The notes beneath the pieces are model-generated. The model was not told the DNA's origin. It saw only the letters and a list, made by a program, of their open reading frames with translations, and ran no database searches. From assembly GCF_014203045.1 (NCBI RefSeq), contig NZ_JACHIF010000001.1, positions 682,001-746,000 of the forward strand: a stretch of 64,000 bases of DNA, given 5' to 3'. Positions 1-8,597 of this stretch are shown here, piece by piece (within the stretch, counting starts at the first letter, position 1; each line of letters opens with the position of its first letter). The stretch comes from Prosthecobacter dejongeii (GTDB taxonomy: Bacteria; Verrucomicrobiota; Verrucomicrobiia; Verrucomicrobiales; Verrucomicrobiaceae). The translations under genes were made by a program, and so were the position numbers.

Positions 1-725
1 GTGCTCAAATTCGGCAGCAAGTGCTTACGCAGGATGGTCCAGCCCCCCTGGCCCATCGCACGGGAGGCAGTGACGAAGGTCATCTCTCTCAGCACCAAGA
101 CCTGCCCCCGAATGATGCGCGCCATGGTCAGCCATTCCACCAGGCCTAGCGAAAGGATCATCACCAAGATCTTTGAATACGGAATGAGGTAACGTGCGGC
201 CTCCTCCAGCTTCCCCCACTGCTGCTCCTGCGCCCACAGCCGGGTGCCGTCCAACCAATCTTTAAAAACCCCATCAAAAGCGGCGATGAAGATCATGATG
301 AAAAGGATGCGCGGCACCGCATACAGCATATCCACTGTGCGCATCATGAGGGCATCCACACGCCCACCAAAGAAGCCACTGACCATGCCATAGGTGGTGC
401 CAATGAAGAGGGAAATGAGAGCGCCGATGATGCCCACCCCCAGCGATACCTGGGCCCCCGTGAGAAGGCGATAAAACAGGTCCTGGCCATTCACATCCGT
501 GCCGCACAGGTGCAGCAGGCCGTGCTCTTGACCTAACGACAAAGGTGGCAAAAAAGTACCGCTGCTAGTTGCCTTCAGACTTTCCGGCAGTAGAAACGGT
601 AGCGTGAAGGCCACCAGGGCCACAAAGCTGAGGTAGATGAGCGAGATCATCGCCGGGCGATTCCGCCGGACAATGGCCCAGCCTCCTGGGCGGCTGATAG
701 CGGCTGCGGTGGGAGCTTTAGCCAT
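1..725 (-). CDS. ABC transporter permease, OppC/DppC type (3' end outside window)
   Basis: Inner-membrane permease of a peptide/nickel-type ABC importer, partner of the OppB-like gene just upstream. I translated it from the ATG at 725. The N-terminus carries the usual RRNRPAMISL segment and a first membrane span, followed by a periplasmic loop with HLCGTDVNGQDLFYRLLTGA, the hallmark GTDxxGxD(L/V)xxRxxxGxR region of OppC proteins. Further spans follow, with a typical EAA-loop region near the window edge (residues about 210-240, containing ASRAMGQG). The start overlaps the stop of the OppB gene by 8 bases (ATGGCTAA), which implies translational coupling. About 241 residues are visible; the C-terminus lies beyond base 1. 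The solute transported cannot be told because the binding protein and ATPases are not in the window. The family assignment is firm. Confidence 0.9.
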   Translation of the reverse strand, partial: MAKAPTAAAISRPGGWAIVRRNRPAMISLIYLSFVALVAFTLPFLLPESLKATSSGTFLPPLSLGQEHGLLHLCGTDVNGQDLFYRLLTGAQVSLGVGIIGALISLFIGTTYGMVSGFFGGRVDALMMRTVDMLYAVPRILFIMIFIAAFDGVFKDWLDGTRLWAQEQQWGKLEEAARYLIPYSKILVMILSLGLVEWLTMARIIRGQVLVLREMTFVTASRAMGQGGWTILRKHLLPNLS

Positions 726-1638
726 GGAGCTGGATGCGTTTATCCAGGACGCTGTAAAGCAGGTCCACGATGAGGTTAAAGACAATGAGCAATGTGCAGT
801 AGATCACCACCGCACCGCAAAGGAGGAAGGCATCGCGATTCTGGATGGCATTCACAAAGATGCTGCCCGCACCGGAGATGTTAAACACACTCTCCACAAT
901 CATCGAACCTGTGAGCAGATGAGCCGCCAGCGGGCCGAGATAGGTGACCACCGGCAGGATGGCCACCTTCATGGCATGGCGTGCCAGGGCCTGAGATTCC
1001 GTCAGCCCCTTCGCCCGTGCCGTGCGCAGAAAGTCACTTTTCAAAACATCCAGGAGGCTGTTGCGCATGAGCCGCGCCACATAGGCCACATACGGCGCCG
1101 CCAGACAGCAGGCTGGCAGGATGAGGTGCTGCACACTGCCCCAGCCGCCGACCGGCAACCAGCCTAACCAAAGAGCAAACACCGCGACCAAAAACGGCCC
1201 GGTGATGAAAGAGGGGATGGAAATGGCCACGATGGCCCCAAACATGGCCGTCCAGTCCACCGCCGTGTCCCGCCGCATGGCCGCGAGACTGCCGATGAAG
1301 ACACCCAGCACACTGGCGATGACAAAGGCCACCCCGCCCAGCTTGATGGACGTGGGCATCTTCTGTGCCAGGATCTCCGCCACGCTCCAGTCACGGTATT
1401 TGAAGGACACGCGCAAGTCCAGCCGGGCCAGATCTCGCAAATAAGCGGTGTATTGCTGCCACAGGCTGCCATCCAGTTTGTACTGTTTTTCCAGCGCTTC
1501 CTTTACCTGGGCCGAGCTGGTCTTTTCACGATCAAACGGCCCGCCCGGCAGCGAGCGTGTCAGAAGAAAAGTGAGTGACACCGCAAAGAACAGCACCAGG
1601 AGGCTGCTCAAAAGACGGCGGAAGAGAAAGGCGACCAT
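718..1638 (-). CDS. ABC transporter permease, OppB/DppB type
   Basis: 306-residue inner-membrane permease, normal length for OppB/DppB. The N-terminus (MVAFLFRRLLSSLLVLFFAV) is the standard first span with an RRLLxxLxVLF pattern. The periplasmic loop has PGGPFD, which corresponds to the PGDP/PGGP motif of the family. The EAA loop is visible near residues 205-225 (LRTARAKGLTESQALARHAMK). The C-terminus ends in YSVLDKRIQL, matching the family's Y-x-x-xDPRIR ending. It forms a dimer with the downstream OppC-like permease, whose start overlaps this stop by 8 bases. The next gene upstream, at 1741, is divergent, so this is probably the first gene of its operon unless other genes are transcribed independently. 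Substrate unknown: peptides, nickel or sugars are all possible for this family. Confidence 0.92.
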   Translation of the reverse strand: MVAFLFRRLLSSLLVLFFAVSLTFLLTRSLPGGPFDREKTSSAQVKEALEKQYKLDGSLWQQYTAYLRDLARLDLRVSFKYRDWSVAEILAQKMPTSIKLGGVAFVIASVLGVFIGSLAAMRRDTAVDWTAMFGAIVAISIPSFITGPFLVAVFALWLGWLPVGGWGSVQHLILPACCLAAPYVAYVARLMRNSLLDVLKSDFLRTARAKGLTESQALARHAMKVAILPVVTYLGPLAAHLLTGSMIVESVFNISGAGSIFVNAIQNRDAFLLCGAVVIYCTLLIVFNLIVDLLYSVLDKRIQLHG

Positions 1639-1740
1639 TCACGGGAATGATGCAGGCGCTTTCTAAAGGTGGCAAGCGCGGGACGGAATGTCTCGCAACT
1701 TGCCGCTTTCCAAAGGCCTGCTCTTTGGCCACATACGCCC

Positions 1741-2334
1741 ATGTCCACCGCCCCTCTCACCAAAGCCGACCTGCGCCGCCAAGTCCGCGAACGCCTGCGC
1801 GCCATGCCTGTGGAGGAGCTAGCCGTTTGGTCCGAGCAAATTGTCCAGCGCCTCATGGCGCGGAGAGATCTCTGGGCACGACCTGGCACCGTCAGCCTCT
1901 TTGGGGGGCTGCGAAATGAGCCAGATATCATCACCACCCTGCTGCCCTGGCTGCGCACTCACGGCTGGCAGACGGCCCTCTTTGCCATGGAGGGGGTGGA
2001 ACTGCATGCCTACGAGGTCACGGGTGATCACGATCTGGAACGCGGGCCCCTGGGTGTATGGGTGCCAGTGGTCTCACAGTGCCGCCCCATTCCCCCGGAG
2101 GAATTGACACTCATCCTCGTCCCTGGGCTGGCCTTTAGCCACAGCGATGGAGGCCGCCTGGGCCGTGGCGGTGGTTTTTATGATCGTTTCCTGGACCTAC
2201 CCGCCGTGAACGCTGCCCTCGTGGGCCTGTGTTTCGAGGCCCAAGTCTTGCAGGAAATCCCCCGTGAAAGCCACGATGCCTGCGTGCCCACCCTCATCAC
2301 CGAGCAAACAGAGAGGTCTTGGCCACCGCTTTAA
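1741..2334 (+). CDS. 5-formyltetrahydrofolate cyclo-ligase
   Basis: 197-residue cytoplasmic enzyme converting 5-formyl-THF plus ATP to 5,10-methenyl-THF, which recycles the inhibitory folate storage form. The fold signature is clear: an N-terminal [12 protein letters not shown] segment, then NEPD after the first sheet (matching the family's E-x-x-T/D region), and the diagnostic C-terminal stretch VPGLAFS...[14 protein letters not shown] that forms the ATP/folate site. I start at the ATG at 1741 because the family begins about ten residues before the KxxLR motif; an in-frame ATG at 1669 would add 24 residues with no family resemblance. It lies 71 bases before trpB in the same direction and could be co-transcribed with it, although the two pathways are unrelated. 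Divergent from the ABC permease genes. Confidence 0.92.
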   Translation: MSTAPLTKADLRRQVRERLRAMPVEELAVWSEQIVQRLMARRDLWARPGTVSLFGGLRNEPDIITTLLPWLRTHGWQTALFAMEGVELHAYEVTGDHDLERGPLGVWVPVVSQCRPIPPEELTLILVPGLAFSHSDGGRLGRGGGFYDRFLDLPAVNAALVGLCFEAQVLQEIPRESHDACVPTLITEQTERSWPPL

Positions 2335-2405
2335 GACTTCCTTTTGCCCGATTTCTTTCCTGCCCTTTGCCAAGCCGCGTATCTGATTTATCCTGCCCTC
2401 CCGCC

Positions 2406-3632
2406 ATGACTGCTGCCCCTGCTGCTTCTCTCCCCGCAATGCCTGACAAACACGGCCACTTTGGCCGCTATGGAGGCATGTTTGTGCCGGAGACGCTGAT
2501 GTCTGCTCTCAATGAACTCTCCGAAGAGTATGAGCGTGCTAAGGCTGACCCACTTTTCCAAACCGAGCTGAACCGTCTCCTGCACGAGTACGTCGGCCGC
2601 CCCACCCCCCTTTATTTTGCGGAGCGCTGGACAGAGAAACTGGGCGGTGCACGCATCTACCTGAAGCGTGAAGACCTCCTGCACACGGGCGCACACAAGA
2701 TCAATAACGCTCTCGGCCAGGCCCTCCTGGCTCTGCGTTTGGGCAAACAGCGCATCATCGCTGAAACGGGCGCGGGTCAGCACGGCGTGGCCACCGCCAC
2801 CGTCTGCGCCCGCTTCGGTCTGGACTGCACCATCTACATGGGCAAGGTGGACATGGAACGCCAGGCTCTGAATGTGGCACGCATGCGCTTCCTCGGGGCC
2901 AAAGTTGTGGCCGTCACCGCGGGTCAGGCCACCCTGAAAGAGGCCGTCAATGAGGCCATGCGTGACTGGGTGACCAATGTCCGCACCACCCACTACATCC
3001 TGGGCAGCGCTCTGGGCTCTCACCCTTTCCCCATGATGGTACGGGACTTTCACCGCGTCATCGGGGTGGAAGCCCGCCAGCAGATCCTGGAGCGTGAAAA
3101 TCGCCTGCCAGATCTCCTCGTGGCCTGTGTAGGCGGTGGCAGCAACTCCATCGGCCTTTTCCATCCCTTCCTCAATGACGCCAATGTGCGCATGATCGGC
3201 GTGGAAGCTGGTGGCGACGGCATCGTGCCCGAGCGCCACGCTGCCCGTTTTCAAGGCGGTCGCCTGGGTGTCTTGCAGGGCACGAAGACCTGGCTGCTAG
3301 CCAACGATGACGGCCAGATCGAGCTCACGCACAGCGTCAGCGCCGGTCTGGACTACGCTGCCATAGGGCCTGAGCACGCCTGGTTGCATGACGAAGGTCG
3401 CGTGGAGTACAACTACGCTACGGACACCGAGGCCCTGGAAGCCTTCCAGGAACTCAGCCGCGTGGAGGGCATCATCCCCGCTTTGGAAAGCAGCCACGCC
3501 ATCGCCGAAGTCCAGAAAGTCGCGCCCAAAATGAGCAAGGATCAGGTCATCATCGTCAACCTTTCCGGTCGCGGTGACAAAGACGTGGCCCAAGCCGCCC
3601 GCATGATCTTCCAGGAAGAGCTGAAGTTCTAA
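2406..3632 (+). CDS. trpB: Tryptophan synthase beta subunit
   Basis: Beta subunit of tryptophan synthase, a PLP enzyme that condenses indole with serine. From the ATG at 2406 it is 408 residues, close to the usual 395-410. The PLP lysine is Lys98 in [31 protein letters not shown] (the substrate carboxylate loop) and the phosphate-binding GGGSN loop ([12 protein letters not shown]) are intact, as are the HSVSAGLDY and LSGRGDKD motifs. An alternative ATG at 2439 would give a more typical N-terminus (MPDKHGHFG). No trpA follows; the next genes are a toxin-antitoxin pair, so trpA is either elsewhere or was separated by that insertion. This is the ordinary TrpB1 type expected to work with TrpA. 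Confidence 0.97.
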   Translation: MTAAPAASLPAMPDKHGHFGRYGGMFVPETLMSALNELSEEYERAKADPLFQTELNRLLHEYVGRPTPLYFAERWTEKLGGARIYLKREDLLHTGAHKINNALGQALLALRLGKQRIIAETGAGQHGVATATVCARFGLDCTIYMGKVDMERQALNVARMRFLGAKVVAVTAGQATLKEAVNEAMRDWVTNVRTTHYILGSALGSHPFPMMVRDFHRVIGVEARQQILERENRLPDLLVACVGGGSNSIGLFHPFLNDANVRMIGVEAGGDGIVPERHAARFQGGRLGVLQGTKTWLLANDDGQIELTHSVSAGLDYAAIGPEHAWLHDEGRVEYNYATDTEALEAFQELSRVEGIIPALESSHAIAEVQKVAPKMSKDQVIIVNLSGRGDKDVAQAARMIFQEELKF

Positions 3633-3658
3633 GCGTCTCCAATGAACGGTGTAATCAC

Positions 3659-3686
3659 TTGATGTTATAACATCCGTGGCTACACT
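3659..3686 (+). promoter_or_regulatory. Promoter and palindromic operator of the AbrB-Doc pair
   Basis: A perfect 14-base palindrome, GATGTTATAACATC, lies at 3661-3674, 18 bases before the antitoxin start. A possible -35 (TTGATG, 3659-3664) and -10 (TACACT, 3681-3686) with a 16-base spacer flank it, so the palindrome occupies the spacer. Transcription would start close to the ATG at 3693, which fits the absence of a Shine-Dalgarno sequence and suggests a leaderless or nearly leaderless mRNA. Autoregulation by an AbrB/MazE-type antitoxin binding such a palindrome is the usual arrangement. The palindrome is observed; the binding is inferred. Confidence 0.6.
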
Positions 3687-3692
3687 GTCCTT

Positions 3693-3923
3693 ATGGTTCT
3701 GGAACTCAAACTTCGCAAGATTGGCAACTCGGTGGGCCTCGTCCTGCCCAAAGAAGCCCTCGCTCATTTGAAAGCAGACGAAGGAGATTCTGTGTTAATC
3801 ACGGAATCTGCAGATGGGAGTTTGCGCCTGAATGCTTCCAATCAAAACGTCAGCCGCCAGATGAAAGCAGCGCAGAGCATTATGGAGCGTTACCGCAATA
3901 CCCTCCGAGAACTGGCCAAATGA
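3693..3923 (+). CDS. AbrB/MazE-type antitoxin
   Basis: 76-residue DNA-binding antitoxin with a swapped-hairpin AbrB fold. Residues 5-45 carry the family pattern KLRKIGNSVGLVLPKEALAHL followed by GDSVLI. The C-terminal half (QNVSRQMKAAQSIMERY) is a predicted helix that would bind the toxin. The stop overlaps the Doc start by four bases (ATGA, 3920-3923), the classic arrangement for an antitoxin-toxin pair. The pairing of an AbrB-type antitoxin with Doc, instead of Phd, is known in many genomes. It probably represses its own promoter through the palindrome at 3661-3674. The coding sequence is visibly less GC-rich than trpB, consistent with horizontal arrival. Confidence 0.88.
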   Translation: MVLELKLRKIGNSVGLVLPKEALAHLKADEGDSVLITESADGSLRLNASNQNVSRQMKAAQSIMERYRNTLRELAK

Positions 3924-4306
3924 ACGAGCCCGAGTGGATTGAAAAAGAAACAGTTTTAGGACTGCATGAACAGTCACTGCATGATCATGGCGGCTCTCCA
4001 GGCATCCGCGACGAGGGATTGTTAGACTCTGCTTTGGGTAAACCGATAAATGTCTTCGCGTATGGTCACCCCACCTTGTTTGATCTGGCAGCTAGCTATG
4101 TGTATGGCCTCGTCAAAAACCACCTTTTCCTGGATGGCAATAAACGCACCGGATTCATCACTGGCATCTTGATGCTCGAACTCAATGGCTATCACTTCAC
4201 GGCGGGGGAAGCTGATGCGGCAGTTCGCACCTTGGCTCTGGCTGCAGGCGAAATGACGGAGGCTGCCTATGCGGCGTGGCTGGAGTCGAATTCCGCACCC
4301 GCTTGA
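3920..4306 (+). CDS. doc: Doc (death-on-curing) family toxin
   Basis: 128-residue Fic-fold toxin. The active-site motif is HLFLDGNKRTGF with His68, Asp72, Asn74, Lys75 and Arg76, which fits the Doc pattern HxFx(D/N)xNKR rather than the AMPylating Fic motif HPFxxGNGR. Studied Doc proteins phosphorylate EF-Tu and stop translation. GSPGIRDEGLLDSAL near residues 24-39 and the YGHPTLFDLAASY segment are also family-typical, and the length is normal. It is translationally coupled to the antitoxin and ends 14 bases from the convergent gene at 4320. No residue looks damaged, so the toxin is probably active and held in check by its partner. Confidence 0.93.
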   Translation: MNEPEWIEKETVLGLHEQSLHDHGGSPGIRDEGLLDSALGKPINVFAYGHPTLFDLAASYVYGLVKNHLFLDGNKRTGFITGILMLELNGYHFTAGEADAAVRTLALAAGEMTEAAYAAWLESNSAPA

Positions 4307-4319
4307 GAGCTACACGCTC

Positions 4320-4907
4320 TCAGGACCGGGGGCGCGCCATGAGGGTGATCTCGGGGCGGCGGATTTCTTCCTGGATGTATTCGCCTGAGGCAGGGGTGGG
4401 GGCTTCCACTTCGATCGCCCTCAGTGCAGGTACTTCGGCGCGGCGCACTTCTTCGATCGCCTGCGGCTGGCTGGTATGGGCCACCTCGGCCCGTCGCACC
4501 TCGAACAATGTTCCCACGGGGGCCACCTCAGCGCGGCGGACTTCCTCCCGCACCACCACCCGCTCACTCGCTGGGGTGTAGCTGCGCACGGCGTTCATCA
4601 CCAGGCTGGACCGGGAAGGAGCCACTTTCAGGGCCGTGTTGAGGATTTCCTGCACCAGCGCTGGTTTGGCCCGCACGGCATCCATGGCCGCAGTGACGAT
4701 CTCCGCCGCGCAGGCTTCATTGATCACCAGGGCATCCTCCAGCCGCATTACCATCAGGTCTGGCCGCTCCTGGATGGCTTTGGTCAGATTCGTACACAGG
4801 ATCTCACAGGGCGACTGCCAGATCTCAGCCCTCGGGGCCAGGGACTCCTCCGCATGAAGTGCCAGCCCGGAACCGAGCAGGAAAATCAGGGGTGAAAAAC
4901 AGCGCAT
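4320..4907 (-). CDS. Exported protein with EVRRAEV repeats, function unknown
   Basis: 195 residues from the ATG at 4907; an ATG at 4916 would add three. It begins with a signal peptide (MRCFSPLIFLLGSGLALHAE) and continues with a helical region of about 90 residues that holds Cys34 and Cys38 and Cys66. The C-terminal third carries three exact copies of the heptapeptide EVRRAEV at residues 122-128, 136-142 and 153-159 and a degenerate fourth, EEIRRPEI, at 180-187. The spacing between copies varies (14 and 17 residues). Alternating charge suggests short amphipathic segments that could bind a partner or the cell wall. The reading frame stays open far upstream to 5594, but that part is antisense to the methyltransferase gene and is not coding. 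I do not recognise the family. It converges on the Doc gene. Confidence 0.7.
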   Translation of the reverse strand: MRCFSPLIFLLGSGLALHAEESLAPRAEIWQSPCEILCTNLTKAIQERPDLMVMRLEDALVINEACAAEIVTAAMDAVRAKPALVQEILNTALKVAPSRSSLVMNAVRSYTPASERVVVREEVRRAEVAPVGTLFEVRRAEVAHTSQPQAIEEVRRAEVPALRAIEVEAPTPASGEYIQEEIRRPEITLMARPRS

Positions 4908-5081
4908 GGGAGGCATCTTTATCAGGGTGGGCAGATCCAGCACAAGCCTAAACGGCAGGCACACACTCTTTCCCAGACGCGCGACATCCATGCCAAATTC
5001 GCCACTGTCTGCCGTTCGAGGCCTTTTTTTGCCCTCGTCAGCCCACTTGCCAGAGAGCCTGGATGATGTTCCAATTCGCCC

Positions 5082-5732
5082 ATGAACGAGCCTTTCAGCA
5101 CGCCGCAGGCATCCCCGGCCGGAGATTCCCTCCTGGTCCATGCCTCTACGTCGCTGCCACCGTCCATCGCCCAAGACATGGCGAAGCTGAAAGGCCTGCT
5201 GCGGGAAAGTCTGCAGCCGAACCTGAAAGCTGCCAATGATCTGCGCATCCTCAACCTCGCCTGCGGACGCTGCGATGAGGCGGAAACGCTGGTCTCCGTG
5301 GGCCAGGAACTCACTCCCGGCGGCCAGGTAGAAATGATCGGCGCGGACATCCGCATCCGCGAAATCCGCCAAGCGCGTGAGCAGCACGCCCATTTGCCGG
5401 CGAAGTTTCTCATCGAGGACGCGACGAAGATGGATCAACACAAGGAACTGGGAGATGACTTCAACCTCGTCTTCCTGCGTCATCAGAACTTCTGGCACGG
5501 GCAGGAGCTGTGGAAAAAGATCTTTGACCAAGGCATCGCCAAACTCCGACCCGATGGCATGCTGGTCATCACCAGTTACTTCGATGTGGAGCACAAACTG
5601 GCCCTCAAAGCCCTGGAAGCGCTGGGCATGGAAGTGGTGAGTAATAAGCGCAACAAAGCCTCCCGTGCCCTTTCGGATGCCCCAGGGAAATCCGTGGACC
5701 GCTGGGTGGCTGTGCTACGGCGCAAGGCCTAG
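5082..5732 (+). CDS. Class I SAM-dependent methyltransferase
   Basis: 216-residue cytoplasmic protein with a Rossmann methyltransferase core. Motif I is LRILNLACGRCDEAETL (residues about 55-71), a Cys-containing variant of the GxG SAM loop. The acidic end of strand 2 is IGADIRIREI, followed by the strand-4 region FNLVFLRHQNFW and a post-motif LRPDGMLVITSYFD. The first 50 residues are variable. The substrate cannot be inferred: the LACG pattern occurs in several unrelated small-molecule methyltransferases. The gene is divergent from the EVRRAEV protein and stands alone between it and the following exported protein. Confidence 0.75.
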   Translation: MNEPFSTPQASPAGDSLLVHASTSLPPSIAQDMAKLKGLLRESLQPNLKAANDLRILNLACGRCDEAETLVSVGQELTPGGQVEMIGADIRIREIRQAREQHAHLPAKFLIEDATKMDQHKELGDDFNLVFLRHQNFWHGQELWKKIFDQGIAKLRPDGMLVITSYFDVEHKLALKALEALGMEVVSNKRNKASRALSDAPGKSVDRWVAVLRRKA

Positions 5733-5805
5733 GCTGGAGTGGTGGGTAGGAAAAATCGGCACAAAGGATTGAATGCAAGCGTGGGCCTGTGCGTCAGAGT
5801 GAGGG

Positions 5806-6840
5806 ATGAAACTAAAACTTTTTTCCCTGAATCTGGGCTCCGGTGTGGCGGTCTTGCTGGCCGCTCTGGTGGTAGGAGCGCCCATGGCCTCCCAGGCTGC
5901 CCGGGAGGATTCGCGTCGTGAGCGGGCCCCCAGCCAAGCACGGCCTGCTGCCCCTAGCCGCCCATCGCCTTCCCGGCCCACCCCCTCTGCTAGCCGCCCC
6001 CCTGCGGCACGTCCTTCGGCCCCACGCCCCTCCGTCTCCCGGCCCAGCACGCCGCAGCGCCCCCCTACAGTGAGCCGGCCCAGCGTGCAGCGCCCACCTT
6101 CCGTCTCCCGCCCCACCACGGTGGTGCGGCCAAAGACCGCTTATGAAAAGGCCTACCCGGGACGCAGCCCCCAGCGGCCGACGGTGACCACCCGCCCCAC
6201 GCCAGAGCGGCCTTCAGTGACCCGGCCCAGCGTCCCTAGCCGCCCTTCCGTGACGCGTCCTAGCATACCCAAGCGGCCTTCGATTGTGACACGCCCAGGT
6301 TCCGGTTCGGATAGGCCTACGATCACCCGCCCAAGCGTGCAGCGCCCTTCGGTGAGCCGCCCGCTGACGCCTTATGAAAAAGCCTATCCTGGGCGCCGCC
6401 CAGGCGTGGTGGCTGCCGCCCACAGCGGTCATCGCCACTTTACCGACTCGTCGCGTTTCGCACGGATTGACCGTCATGAGGCCTACCGCTCTTATCCCCG
6501 CAGTCACTACCGGCTGTGCCATGGGCAGGGCTGGCGCGGTCTGGGCTGGTATTTCGGCCCGCCGAACGTGTCCTACTACTATGAGACGCCCGGTGTGTCT
6601 TATTACAGCTCTCGCAGCTACGCCCCAGCTAGTTATGTGAATCTGACGTATTCCCCAGTGAATTCGCTGGACTACTCCGTGCAGGAAGCCCTGGCAAACT
6701 TGGGCTACTACGACGGCCCTCTGGATGGTGACATCGGTCCGATGTCTCGCCTTTCGATCGCGAATTTCCAGGCTGACAACGGTTTGGAACCGACGGGGAT
6801 CATTGATGAAGTGCTGCTGGATTACCTCGGCATCGAATGA
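5806..6840 (+). CDS. Exported Ser/Pro/Arg-rich protein with C-terminal peptidoglycan-binding domain
   Basis: 344 residues. A signal peptide (residues about 1-32, ending MASQAA) is followed by a low-complexity zone, about residues 33-205, built from R-P-S/T-V repeats (RPSVSRPS, RPSVTRPS). Inside it an 11-residue block, YEKAYPGRxPx, occurs twice, at the middle and end of the zone. A tyrosine-rich stretch follows (PPNVSYYYETPGVSYYSSRSY). The last 48 residues are a PG_binding_1 domain: VQEALANLGYYDGPLDGDIG, then IANFQADNGLEPTG, ending DYLGIE. The domain order suggests a periplasmic or outer-surface protein tethered to peptidoglycan, with the basic, proline-rich arm free to bind polyanions. This is inferred. 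A good rho-independent terminator follows at 6860-6915. Confidence 0.75.
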   Translation: MKLKLFSLNLGSGVAVLLAALVVGAPMASQAAREDSRRERAPSQARPAAPSRPSPSRPTPSASRPPAARPSAPRPSVSRPSTPQRPPTVSRPSVQRPPSVSRPTTVVRPKTAYEKAYPGRSPQRPTVTTRPTPERPSVTRPSVPSRPSVTRPSIPKRPSIVTRPGSGSDRPTITRPSVQRPSVSRPLTPYEKAYPGRRPGVVAAAHSGHRHFTDSSRFARIDRHEAYRSYPRSHYRLCHGQGWRGLGWYFGPPNVSYYYETPGVSYYSSRSYAPASYVNLTYSPVNSLDYSVQEALANLGYYDGPLDGDIGPMSRLSIANFQADNGLEPTGIIDEVLLDYLGIE

Positions 6841-6859
6841 TGGGTGATCTGCCTCTGAC

Positions 6860-6915
6860 AAAGGGCAAATTTTGAGTCAGGTCCCAAGGGGCCGGGCTTG
6901 AGGTTTGCCCTTTTT
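6860..6915 (+). terminator. Rho-independent terminator
   Basis: Perfect 10-base inverted repeat AAAGGGCAAA (6860-6869) and TTTGCCCTTT (6904-6913) with the T-run continuing to 6915. The 34-base loop contains a second GC-rich arm. It lies 20 bases after the stop of the peptidoglycan-binding protein and should end that transcript before the pectate lyase gene. Confidence 0.7.
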
Positions 6916-7011
6916 CGTGGGTTCGAGATGAGGCGCGTTTGCGCTAAAAAACAACATTCGTGATGAAATGGAGACGGCAAAGGCGTTCAGCCATGGACCG
7001 CCCAACCTTCC

Positions 7012-8460
7012 ATGAAAAAGTTTCTCTGCCTCCTCCTGCCCTTAGTGGCCCTGGCCGCCGATCCCCTGCCTGAGCCCGCCGTGGTGACGGCGGCGATGAA
7101 AAAAGCGACGTCTTTTTACACGGAAAAACTGGCTGTGCATGGGGGCTATGCCAGTTCCTGGACCAAGGATCTGAGCCTGGGCATGACGGAGCATAAGAAG
7201 TCGAAGACGGTCATTTCCATCCAGCCACATGGCACCACGACGGTGGGCCTGGCGCTGGTGAAGGCCTATCAGGCCACGGGGGATGCGCAGTTTCTAGAGG
7301 CGGCCAAAGCAGCAGGCCGCGCCCTCGTGGAGTGCCAGCTTTCCAGCGGTGGCTGGGAAAGTGCCATGGACTTTGCCGAGGAGTCCATGAAACGCTACCA
7401 CCTGCGCCAGCAGGTGCTGGCAGGGGATAAGGAACCTGGTAAACGCCACTACCAGAGTACGTTGGATGATAATAAAACGCAGTCAGCTTTGCTCTTCCTC
7501 CTCGAGCTGGCGCATCTGCCGGAGTGCAAGGAAGAGACCGCCCTGCATGACAGCCTGAAAGCTGGGCTGGATAGCCTGCTGGCTGCTCAATACCCGAACG
7601 GCGGATTTCCCCAACAGTATGCGGGCCCGGTGGATGCAAGCACGCCGGTGCTGAAGGCGGCCTATCCAAAAGCATGGCCACGGGAATTTCCCAAAGAGAA
7701 CTACGTGGGCTTTTACACGCTGAATGATGGCAACATGCAGAAGATCGTCCAACTGCTGCTACGTGCGTATGAGTTGACCCAGGAGGAGCGCTTCCTCAGT
7801 GCCTCGAAAAAGGCAGGAGATTTTTTTATCCTCGCTCAGATGCCTGAGCCGCAGCCCGGCTGGGCCCAGCAGTACAATCTGCAAATGGAGCCAGTGTGGG
7901 CGCGCAAGTTTGAGCCGCCCTGTGTGACGGGTGGGGAAAGCCTGAGTACCATGGAGACGCTGCATGAGCTCTACGTGGTGACGGGAGATGAAAAATATCT
8001 CAAGCCCCTGCCCGCCGCCTTTGCCTGGTATGAAAAATCTGCCCTGCCGGATGGCCAGTATGCTCGGTTTTATGAGCTGCAGACGAATAAGCCCCTCTAC
8101 TTCGTGAAGGACACATATGAGCTGGTGTATGACGATGGCAACCTGCCCACGCATTACGGCTTTAAGCTGGATACCGTGGGCCGTGATCTGGAGCGCCTGA
8201 AGGAGCTGCTAAAAAAACCACGGGAAGAACTGCTGGCGAAACGGGCCGCACCCACCACGGAGAAAAGCTGGACCAGCCGCGCGAAAGGAGCTGTGGATAA
8301 AACCGTGCAGGCGCTGAAAACGCAGACGCCTGAAGGGTATTGGCTGAAGGGAGACGAGATCGAAGCAGCCGATTTTGTGAAACACATGCAAGCCATGAGT
8401 CTGTATGTGGAGGGCGCGCGCAAAGGTGGCGAAGCGTTTGAGAAACTCAAAGTTCGTTAG
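7012..8460 (+). CDS. Exported pectate lyase, PL10 type
   Basis: 482-residue secreted enzyme, likely cutting polygalacturonate by beta-elimination. It has a signal peptide (MKKFLCLLLPLVALAADPLP) and the alpha/alpha toroid seen in PL10 enzymes: paired helices with YPNGGFPQQY, FYTLNDGNMQKIVQLL, and the family's best signature, QPGWAQQYNLQMEPVWARKFEPP (quoted in parts), followed by TGGES. The YxLNDG and PGWxQQY elements correspond to catalytic-cleft segments in PL10. The last 100 residues include a lysine-rich segment (KELLKKPREELLAKR) not typical of the catalytic core and possibly a surface-binding tail. Transcription is separated from the upstream gene by a terminator. It fits with the other polysaccharide-trimming enzymes in the window. 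Confidence 0.85.
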   Translation: MKKFLCLLLPLVALAADPLPEPAVVTAAMKKATSFYTEKLAVHGGYASSWTKDLSLGMTEHKKSKTVISIQPHGTTTVGLALVKAYQATGDAQFLEAAKAAGRALVECQLSSGGWESAMDFAEESMKRYHLRQQVLAGDKEPGKRHYQSTLDDNKTQSALLFLLELAHLPECKEETALHDSLKAGLDSLLAAQYPNGGFPQQYAGPVDASTPVLKAAYPKAWPREFPKENYVGFYTLNDGNMQKIVQLLLRAYELTQEERFLSASKKAGDFFILAQMPEPQPGWAQQYNLQMEPVWARKFEPPCVTGGESLSTMETLHELYVVTGDEKYLKPLPAAFAWYEKSALPDGQYARFYELQTNKPLYFVKDTYELVYDDGNLPTHYGFKLDTVGRDLERLKELLKKPREELLAKRAAPTTEKSWTSRAKGAVDKTVQALKTQTPEGYWLKGDEIEAADFVKHMQAMSLYVEGARKGGEAFEKLKVR

Positions 8461-8597
8461 GGCATTTTAAATGATCTTGAGCACACGAGGGCTCGGGGGA
8501 GGGACCGTGCAGAGGGCGTGAAGGTGTCGTTTAGAGGAATAGGGCACCTTTTGCGAACGAGGTTCTGCGGGCTGTGACCACCCCCTCACCTTGGCAT

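Noticed and set aside
637-1167. Long plus-strand open frame across the permease genes
   Set aside because: It is antisense to the OppB and OppC genes, which have clear family motifs.
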